Part shown: in pieces, positions 1 to 3,964 of the stretch
Layout: each line of letters begins with the position of its first letter
How positions within the stretch are numbered: the first letter of the stretch is position 1
Origin: Candidatus Aminicenantota bacterium
GTDB taxonomy: Bacteria > Acidobacteriota > Aminicenantia > Aminicenantales > Aminicenantaceae
Length of the DNA stretch: 6,343 nucleotides
Assembly: GCA_030673995.1 (NCBI GenBank)
Contig: DAOUYU010000102.1
Span: 1-6,343 of the forward strand
Direction: 5' to 3'
Notes under the pieces: generated by a model
What the model was told of the DNA's origin: nothing
The model's input: the letters and a program-made list of their open reading frames with translations, nothing else
Databases searched by the model: none
Translations under genes and position numbers: made by a program

Positions 1-428
1 AGAGCCACCTTCCATGGCTTTCCTCCGTCAGTTCTCACCGCCCAAATGGCCTGCTCCATGCCGTCCGGGTCGCTCCGGGGATTTGTGACCCAGCCCTCTT
101 TGTTAGGACGTCCGCCTTTGACAAAAACCACAGTTTTTCCATCGTTTGTGATGTGAACTTCTGGAATCTCGAACACCTCATCCCGGACGAATCCTGACAG
201 GTTGACAGGCTTGAAATCCGGAGCCGTCGCAGTCCAGACATTCCTTTCCCCTTTCGAATGGAATACCCAGGCGATACGGTCAGCTTTTTTAGCTGAAACA
301 AGGTTCGAGGGATAAGGCGGACTCAAGACTTCTTCCAGAGTGAATGTCTTTTTGGACGAAGCCTGAATGGCTGTGCTGAAAATGATTAAAATACAAACGG
401 CTACCCAAAAAAGTTTTCGTATTTTCAT
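1..428 (-). CDS. Secreted S9-family (prolyl oligopeptidase-like) peptidase, N-terminal part only
   Basis: The reading frame is open from the ATG at 428-426 to the left edge, giving 142 residues of a longer protein. Residues 1-22 form a signal peptide: a basic start (MKIRK), a hydrophobic core (VAVCILIIF) and a cleavage region near IQA-SS. The mature part begins with TFTLEEVLSPPYPSNLV and continues with IAWVFHSKGERNVW and VHITNDGKTVVFVKGG. This is the pattern at the start of the WD40-like/DPP-IV-like beta-propeller that precedes the alpha/beta-hydrolase domain in bacterial S9 peptidases. The catalytic domain lies outside the window, so peptidase activity is inferred from the propeller alone. 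A TolB-like propeller protein without a hydrolase domain is the main alternative. A strong Shine-Dalgarno (GGAGGAGG, 433-440) precedes this ATG. A second in-frame ATG lies 14 codons upstream. The gene likely acts in the periplasm or at the cell surface in peptide breakdown. Confidence 0.72.
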   Translation of the reverse strand, partial: MKIRKLFWVAVCILIIFSTAIQASSKKTFTLEEVLSPPYPSNLVSAKKADRIAWVFHSKGERNVWTATAPDFKPVNLSGFVRDEVFEIPEVHITNDGKTVVFVKGGRPNKEGWVTNPRSDPDGMEQAIWAVRTDGGKPWKVA

Positions 429-467
429 TTTTCCTCCTCCTAATCGCAGGAAATAGGATGATTTTGC

Positions 468-483
468 CATCTTAAGCTCCTTT
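468..483 (-). promoter_or_regulatory. Second in-frame start codon with its own ribosome binding site for the S9-like gene
   Basis: On the minus strand an ATG at 470-468 is preceded by AAAGGAG (483-477) with a 6-nt gap. It is in frame with the ATG at 428 and would add 14 residues (MAKSSYFLRLGGGK). The three glycine codons in this extension are the Shine-Dalgarno of the downstream start. Both starts look usable from the sequence. The downstream one gives the more compact signal peptide, so it was chosen for the CDS. Confidence 0.5.
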
Positions 484-546
484 ACCATAATACGACAGAA
501 TTCTTAAATCAATAATTTACTGCAAAACGAAAGATATTTAAATTAT

Positions 547-581
547 GAGATTGCCGTGTCGCTTCGCTCCTCGCAATGACA
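547..581. repeat. Dispersed intergenic repeat of the 'cgcttcgctcctcgcaatgac' type
   Basis: The stretch contains the core TCGCTTCGCTCCTCGCAATG. I recognise this from memory as a repeat found between genes in many unrelated bacterial genomes, often mis-annotated as a small protein containing 'RFAPRND'. There is no second copy in this window, so the call rests on recognition rather than internal evidence. It lies just upstream of the repeat-like motif at 644-666 and the truncated usp gene, marking a site where mobile or repetitive DNA has accumulated. Confidence 0.5.
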
Positions 582-626
582 AGTTGGAAAAAAATGCATA
601 TAACTCCAGTCACTTTGGGACAAGGC

Positions 627-666
627 CAAACGTTAAACGGTTTGTCAATAATAAAGATTTGACCCC
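627..666. repeat. REP-like motif ending in GACCCC at the break point of the usp remnant
   Basis: A small inverted repeat (CAAAC 627-631, GTTTG 640-644) runs into a stretch from 644 to 666 that ends in GATTTGACCCC. The terminal GACCCC is shared with the right arm of the 90-bp hairpin at 2906-2995, which ends in GACCCGACCCC. Sequences ending this way are common as dispersed short repeats associated with IS200/REP-type (Y1) transposases, though no transposase is present here. Usp-like coding sequence starts immediately after this motif, so the motif may be what truncated that gene. Confidence 0.35.
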
Positions 667-906
667 ATTATTATCAGAAAAGCTTATCGTTTTATCGATG
701 CCCTTCAGGAAGAGATGCAGCCTCATGATCTGATTATCATGGGATCGTCCGAAGAAGGATTGATCAGGCGCGCACTTATCGGCGATATGCCCGCTCAGAT
801 CACCAAGGGAACGGATGTCCCGATTATCCTGACAAAAAGATATACCGGTCATATCAAATCCTGGTTCCAGAAATTCTTCGGCTCAAGAAAGACCTTACTG
901 GATTAG
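667..906 (+). pseudogene. C-terminal remnant of a universal stress protein (UspA) domain
   Basis: One frame is open from just after a stop at 652-654 to the TAG at 904-906. From about 679 it reads like the end of a Usp domain: KAYRFIDALQEE, then DLIIMGSSEEGLIRRALIGD, then MPAQITKGTDVPIILTKRYT, and a tail KSWFQKFFGSRK. In Usp domains this region holds the last beta strands and the nucleotide-binding G-rich turn. This matches the variant 'MGASEE...FGSIP' seen in Usp domains fused or linked to transporters. A full domain is about 140 residues and only about the last 75 remain, with no credible N-terminal half or ribosome binding site, so it is called a pseudogene. A good intrinsic terminator directly follows, which supports a formerly active gene end. 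A short protein from ATG 715 (63 residues) is possible but has no Shine-Dalgarno. Confidence 0.66.
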
Positions 907-911
907 GTTCC

Positions 912-947
912 GGGGAAATGATCCAGGGATGTTCCCCTGCTTTTTTT
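912..947 (+). terminator. Intrinsic terminator after the usp remnant
   Basis: GGGGAA (912-917) pairs with TTCCCC (932-937). An inner ATC/GAT pairing can extend the stem, and a run of seven T follows at 941-947. It begins 6 nt after the usp stop codon and would stop plus-strand transcription of that former gene. Confidence 0.75.
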
Positions 948-1072
948 CCATATTCACTGCCTAACTTTTAAGAATCATATTTCCCTTTAGTGCTTGCCAT
1001 AAATCCCTCATAATTTTTCTCAATTTCCACCTGCTAACATCCTAGGATGACAATATCACACAAAAAATGGCA
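948..1072. other. Intergenic stretch without a gene
   Basis: No reading frame with a plausible ribosome binding site is visible on either strand. The one item of note is a perfect 12-bp palindrome, CATCCTAGGATG, at 1038-1049. It lies 36 bp (centre to centre) upstream of the palindrome that overlaps the next promoter. Confidence 0.5.
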
Positions 1073-1115
1073 AGGTCAATTGACCTCTTCTTGAGTCATG
1101 ATTTATAATTATAAT
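1073..1115 (+). promoter_or_regulatory. Sigma70-type promoter with overlapping 14-bp palindromic operator
   Basis: TTGACC (1080-1085) and a perfect TATAAT (1104-1109) are separated by 18 bp. A second TATAAT follows directly at 1110-1115. The -35 box sits inside a perfect 14-bp palindrome, AGGTCAATTGACCT (1073-1086), and the -10 boxes sit inside TTATAATTATAA (1103-1114). A symmetric site over the -35 box is a typical place for a dimeric repressor, so the promoter may be regulated. Transcription would start near 1116-1122, about 90 nt before the start codon at 1211. Confidence 0.62.
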
Positions 1116-1210
1116 GATGGCTGGAGGTAAAAGTCGAGACAAAACCAACAACCGAACATTAGTCGTAAAAATGAATTTCTTATCTCTTCGATATGAAAGG
1201 AGGAGAAAAT

Positions 1211-1615
1211 ATGAGAAAAAAAAGTTTAGAACATTTAATGATTGTTTTGTTATTATCCATTTCTATTTTTTTCATTACAAATTGTAGCAATAAATATGAA
1301 GGAAAAGCGGTAAGAATTGTCTTTGATTATGAGACAGAGACTTTCGGAACTTATGCTAACTCTATAACTACAAATATTTTTTATGAAGGTATAGTAAAAT
1401 CATTTAAAGAAAATGAGTATATAATCCTTGATGTTCATAGAGATGTATTTACTTTTAATAGGTCTAAATTTACTTCTATGGACGAAGAAACAAAAGTTGA
1501 AGAAAAAAAAGTGAAATTAAAGGATAGACAATATTCGATTAAGATTATTGCTAACAGCAAAAAGGAATATTTAGCCAAAAAAGGGAAGGAAAACCAAAAG
1601 CAAAACAAGAAATAG
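1211..1615 (+). CDS. Small AT-rich putative lipoprotein of unknown function (134 aa)
   Basis: I do not recognise the family. The start at 1211 is chosen because AAAGGAGG (1196-1203) sits 7 nt before it; the ATG at 1193 would place that ribosome binding site inside the gene. Residues 1-25 look like a lipoprotein signal: MRKK, a hydrophobic stretch (residues 9-22), then ITNC with Cys25 as the likely lipidated residue. Asn just before the Cys is atypical for a lipobox, so lipidation is probable rather than certain. The mature part is about 110 residues, mostly beta-prone in the middle (NIFYEGIVKSF, EYIILDVHRDVFTFN). It ends in a lysine-rich tail (KKGKENQKQNKK) that looks disordered. GC is about 26% (105 of 405 bases), far below the hydrolase gene at 3965-5410, which suggests transfer. 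It is preceded by a strong promoter and followed after 108 nt by the propeller gene, with which it may be co-transcribed. Confidence 0.7.
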   Translation: MRKKSLEHLMIVLLLSISIFFITNCSNKYEGKAVRIVFDYETETFGTYANSITTNIFYEGIVKSFKENEYIILDVHRDVFTFNRSKFTSMDEETKVEEKKVKLKDRQYSIKIIANSKKEYLAKKGKENQKQNKK

Positions 1616-1641
1616 AGTAGCGTCTACCATACATTTTTTTT

Positions 1642-1675
1642 GGCCTGTATTATGTTTATTTCATTATTGCAGGCC
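1642..1675. repeat. Inverted repeat GGCCTG/CAGGCC between the lipoprotein and propeller genes
   Basis: GGCCTG (1642-1647) and CAGGCC (1670-1675) flank a 22-nt AT-rich loop, just after a run of eight T (1634-1641). The T-run lies before the stem on the plus strand, so it is not a standard terminator for the upstream gene. It could be an operator or a weak processing hairpin ahead of the propeller gene. Confidence 0.3.
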
Positions 1676-1723
1676 TATGAAACTTGCCTGCGGTTTATAT
1701 CGAATCTTGAGAGGAGCGATAGA

Positions 1724-2881
1724 ATGAAGCGAAGGGTGTTTAGAAGAAAATCACTATCTTGTCAATCCAATAAAATTTCGGTACTTGTGCTCCTTTTTAC
1801 GGGAATATTAGCGAGATATGCGCTCGGTCAAATTGTGATCGACAACCCAGATAAGCCGAAAAACAAAAATGCAGGACGGACAGTCATGTTAGAAGAGGTG
1901 ATGCGGATTAAAGATGATGGGGAAAAAATTATATTTACGAATCCTAGAAATCTTTCTCTTTCAGAAGACGGATCCATTTTTTTCATGGACTCATCATACC
2001 TTTACAAATTCAGCAAAGATGGTCAATTTATCTTCAAAGCTTTGAAGCAGGGGCAGGGGCCACGCGAATGCGAACTTACAGGGCCTTATTTTTTTATGGG
2101 AAACAGAATCCGAGTCCAGGTGTGGATTCCACCCAAGGTCATGGATTATGATATGGACGGTAGATATATTAAAGAAATTAAAACAAGAAATATTACCGGT
2201 CCCTTCTGGTTTCTAAGATACATTGACGGCAAGATTTATGGGATTAGAGACGAGATTCATTTCTCCAAAGACCTCATCCATAAAGAGGGACTCATAGAGT
2301 CTCCTTATAGATTTTATGAGATCTCAGAGGACTTTAAAAAATTGAAGAAAATTTATGACTTTCCCGTTAGACACTACATCAAACGAGCACGCTGGTATCG
2401 CAGAGACATGATTGCGGCGACAGCATATGATTATTTTCTTTTCATCGTGCATACTGCAGAATATAAAATTGTGAAATTCGATCTTCACCGTTCCAGAATC
2501 GAGAGAATCTTTAAAAGAAAATATAAACGCAAAAAGATCCCTAGCGAAGAAATCGAAGAGGACGTCTATGATCCAGAACTAAGAGGTCTTCGCCCACCTT
2601 CTGCTGAGTATTATTTTGATATCTTCCACATTCAAATTTTCAGAGAATCCCTCTGGGTGATAACATCCACTTCGAAGGACAACGACACAAAAAGGCTTGT
2701 CGATGTGTTCGACATGGAAGGAATATATATAGATAGCTTTTACCTCCAGTTTCCATTAAATAATGAGACGCATTGGGTTGGAAACAGCATATTATCGGAT
2801 GACGGATTTATCTTCATTCCTGAGCAGAACCAAGATGGCTTCGTTAGCATCGGGAAATATAGGATTAAAGACAATTTTTGA
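1724..2881 (+). CDS. Secreted six-bladed beta-propeller protein (BF3164-like), 385 aa
   Basis: The start at 1724 is set by GAGGAG (1711-1716) with a 7-nt gap; an upstream in-frame TTG at 1640 has no such site. Residues 1-36 form a long basic n-region (MKRRVFRRKS), a hydrophobic core (ISVLVLLFTGILA) and a cleavage region near ALGQ. The body has repeated strand-turn-strand units. Residues 74-118 (PRNLSLSEDGSIFFMDSS, then YKFSKDGQFIFKALKQGQGP) give the first blade, with the GQGPxE turn typical of the '6-bladed beta-propeller' family of secreted proteins in Bacteroidetes and Aminicenantes. Further repeats appear at DYDMDGRYIKEI (141-152), KIVKFDLHRSRIERIF (248-263) and VDVFDMEGIYIDSF (326-339). 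A strongly charged segment (KRKYKRKKIPSEEIEED, 264-280) is unusual for a propeller and may be a surface loop. The role of this family is not established. I see no catalytic motif, so binding of a ligand or partner outside the cytoplasm is more likely than catalysis. Confidence 0.68.
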   Translation: MKRRVFRRKSLSCQSNKISVLVLLFTGILARYALGQIVIDNPDKPKNKNAGRTVMLEEVMRIKDDGEKIIFTNPRNLSLSEDGSIFFMDSSYLYKFSKDGQFIFKALKQGQGPRECELTGPYFFMGNRIRVQVWIPPKVMDYDMDGRYIKEIKTRNITGPFWFLRYIDGKIYGIRDEIHFSKDLIHKEGLIESPYRFYEISEDFKKLKKIYDFPVRHYIKRARWYRRDMIAATAYDYFLFIVHTAEYKIVKFDLHRSRIERIFKRKYKRKKIPSEEIEEDVYDPELRGLRPPSAEYYFDIFHIQIFRESLWVITSTSKDNDTKRLVDVFDMEGIYIDSFYLQFPLNNETHWVGNSILSDDGFIFIPEQNQDGFVSIGKYRIKDNF

Positions 2882-2905
2882 TATCAACAAATTGAGGGAA
2901 AAAGA

Positions 2906-2995
2906 GGGATCGGATCTCAACATTTGACATTTCAATAAGTGCATTAATGATTAGTCGCTCTATCCTAGAAATCTCAAATGTTGAGACCCGACCCC
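2906..2995. repeat. 90-bp REP/MITE-like element with 27-bp imperfect terminal inverted repeats
   Basis: The left arm (2906-2932) and right arm (2969-2995) match as inverted repeats at 24 of 27 positions around a 36-nt loop. Each arm contains the perfect core TCTCAACATTTGA, and the outer end is GGG(G/A)TCGG. Two of the three mismatches become G-U pairs in a minus-strand transcript but are A-C clashes on the plus strand, so the fold is best in minus-strand RNA or DNA. I recall similar 'gtcgggtctcaacatttga' sequences as dispersed repeats near REP-associated (Y1) transposases, but no transposase is in the window. It lies 24 bp after the propeller gene stop and may also help end transcription, though it has no T-run. 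Confidence 0.62.
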
Positions 2996-3057
2996 TGTCA
3001 CTCCTATCACACACAAAGCAGTAGGATCACACTTGCTGTTTTAGAAGCCCCTTCTAA

Positions 3058-3106
3058 GATCTGTCGAAATTTTACCATGAGATTTTCTCTGCAGACAGAT
3101 CGTCTG
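3058..3106. repeat. Nested inverted repeats upstream of the BrnTA operon
   Basis: GATCTGTC (3058-3065) is inverted as GACAGATC (3094-3101) across 28 nt. The right copy is also part of a tighter inverted repeat, CAGAC-agatc-GTCTG (3092-3106). A separate 7-bp hairpin, TTAGAAG-ccc-CTTCTAA, precedes it at 3041-3057. These lie 80-140 bp before the toxin start. They could be regulatory or remnants of a repeat; the sequence alone does not decide. Confidence 0.3.
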
Positions 3107-3149
3107 AAATACTACTGTGATTTTTGAATGATCAAAAATTGTTTGAGGC

Positions 3150-3184
3150 TTGCAATACACTACAAATTAATTATAAAATAATTA
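3150..3184 (+). promoter_or_regulatory. Probable brnTA promoter with AT-rich operator over the -10 box and start codon
   Basis: TTGCAA (3150-3155) and TATAAA (3172-3177) are 16 bp apart. An inverted repeat TAATTAT-aaa-ATAATTA (3168-3184) covers the -10 box and reaches the toxin ATG. In BrnTA systems the BrnA antitoxin or BrnTA complex represses its own promoter, so this is a sensible place for the operator. No Shine-Dalgarno lies before the ATG, and the predicted transcription start falls almost on it, so a leaderless toxin mRNA is possible. Confidence 0.4.
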
Positions 3185-3483
3185 TGAAAGAGGTACGATT
3201 TGAATGGAACAGAAAAAAGGATTTAGCCAATTTTCGGAATCACGGTGTTACATTTAATGAGGCCAAAACTGTTTTTTATGATGAAAATGCAATTGAATTC
3301 TATGATGAAGATCATTCCTTGAAGGAAGTCCGTTTTTTAATGATAGGATTAAGCTCAAAATTGAGGGTATTGCTGGTGGGCTATACAGCAAGGGAAGGAA
3401 AAGAGGAAGATTTTATTAGGATAATATCTTCCCGAAAAGTAACAAAAAGCGAACAAAAAGTATATTTTGAGAGAATAATATGA
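3184..3483 (+). CDS. brnT: BrnT family ribonuclease toxin (99 aa)
   Basis: BrnT toxins are small RelE-fold ribonucleases that arrest translation by cutting RNA and are neutralised by BrnA. The family signature is complete here: RFEWNRKKDLANFRNHGVTF (residues 5-24), an acidic middle (EFYDEDHS, 38-45), RFLMIGLSSKLRVLLVGYT (50-68) and the C-terminal RIISSRKVTKSEQKVYFE (79-96). The length of 99 residues is normal for the family. The ATG at 3184 places the conserved FEW near the N-terminus as expected; an upstream in-frame TTG at 3124 would add 20 residues with no family support. No Shine-Dalgarno precedes the chosen start. The stop overlaps the brnA start by 4 nt (ATGA), the usual toxin-first order with translational coupling. 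All sequence hallmarks are intact, so it is probably functional. Confidence 0.93.
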   Translation: MKEVRFEWNRKKDLANFRNHGVTFNEAKTVFYDENAIEFYDEDHSLKEVRFLMIGLSSKLRVLLVGYTAREGKEEDFIRIISSRKVTKSEQKVYFERII

Positions 3484-3704
3484 AAAAGGAATACGATCTT
3501 AACAAGATGAAAAGCAGAAAAAATCCCTATGCAAATTGTCTGAAAAGGCAGATAACGATCCGTTTGGATAATAATACCATAGAATATTTCAAGAAACTTG
3601 CCAGTGAAACGGGATTCTCATACCAGGCGCTCATTAATCTATATCTGAAAGACTGTTCTGAAAATCATAAGAAGTTAAAAGTCCAGTGGATCGAACCCAG
3701 CTAA
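3480..3704 (+). CDS. brnA: BrnA family antitoxin, ribbon-helix-helix type (74 aa)
   Basis: BrnA binds and blocks BrnT and, through a ribbon-helix-helix DNA-binding fold, represses the brnTA promoter. Here residues 1-20 hold the family opening (KKEYDLNKMKSRKNPYANC). Residues 24-30 (QITIRLD) form the DNA-contacting beta strand. The two helices follow: NNTIEYFKKLASETG (31-45) and SYQALINLYLKDCS (47-60), with the conserved YQxLINLYLxDC pattern. The length fits the compact BrnA type. The start overlaps the brnT stop as ATGA, and the brnT tail (GAGAGAATAAT) provides only a weak ribosome binding site, so coupled translation is likely. The operon ends with TAA at 3702-3704, and no clear terminator follows. 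The alternative label 'CopG family protein' would describe the same fold. Confidence 0.92.
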   Translation: MKKEYDLNKMKSRKNPYANCLKRQITIRLDNNTIEYFKKLASETGFSYQALINLYLKDCSENHKKLKVQWIEPS

Positions 3705-3740
3705 TAAACAGCAATTAGATAATAGACCAAGAAAAAAGAA

Positions 3741-3790
3741 TGGTGGGCGATACAGGATTTGGACCTTTGACTTCTAAGGTGTCTTTGTAG
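3741..3790 (-). pseudogene. Degenerate 3' part of a tRNA gene (tRNA-Val-like), possible attachment-site remnant
   Basis: Read on the minus strand, the segment ends with ATCGCCC, then A, then CCA (3751-3741), the 3' acceptor strand of a tRNA. Before it lies a T-arm: stem AAAGG/CCTGT with one mismatch, and loop TCCAAAT where TTCAAAT is expected. An anticodon-arm-like stretch precedes that, CTACA-AAGACAC-CTTAG, whose central GAC would read valine codons but which lacks the invariant T33 and has mismatched stem pairs. The D-arm and 5' acceptor strand (GGGCGAT) are missing. A T-rich run (complement of 3731-3740) follows the CCA, like a tRNA gene end. A 3' tRNA fragment next to a toxin-antitoxin pair is the usual trace of tRNA-targeted integration; simple decay of a whole tRNA gene is the alternative. 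Confidence 0.68.
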
Positions 3791-3879
3791 GAGTTTGATT
3801 GTAAAGGATTCGATGTAAGCAGTAGAAGGAAATTCCCATAATTTCTTGATAAAAAAATTCTCGATTTTTAAATTCTTAG

Positions 3880-3907
3880 TTGACCCTTTCGTTTTGTGTG
3901 TGATAAA
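3880..3907 (+). promoter_or_regulatory. Probable promoter of the serine hydrolase gene
   Basis: TTGACC (3880-3885) is followed after 16 bp by GATAAA (3902-3907), with an extended -10 TG at 3899-3900. AT-rich DNA at 3851-3876 directly upstream could act as an UP element. The expected start point leaves a leader of about 50 nt before the ATG at 3965. Confidence 0.48.
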
Positions 3908-3964
3908 TTCATTTCAATCAATGCATCAGCATATTCCATGAATACTATTCAAAGGGAGGCGAAC

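Noticed and set aside
545..733. Small plus-strand reading frame containing RFAPRND
   Set aside because: It is the translation of a dispersed intergenic repeat, has no ribosome binding site, and runs out of frame into the usp remnant.
610..852. 80-residue minus-strand reading frame opposite the usp remnant
   Set aside because: It is antisense to recognisable Usp coding sequence and has no family resemblance of its own.
1193..1210. ATG at 1193 as the start of the small lipoprotein
   Set aside because: The AAAGGAGG at 1196-1203 would then be inside the gene; it is ideally placed for the ATG at 1211, which also begins a cleaner signal peptide.
1618..1641. GTAG-cgt-CTAC followed by eight T as a terminator between the lipoprotein and propeller genes
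   Set aside because: The stem is only four pairs and is separated from the T-run by several bases, so it is too weak to call.
3829..3869. AT-rich inverted repeats GAAATT/AATTTC and AAAAAT/ATTTTT upstream of the hydrolase promoter as operators or terminator
   Set aside because: Short AT-only symmetry is expected by chance in such DNA, and no T-run follows a stable stem.
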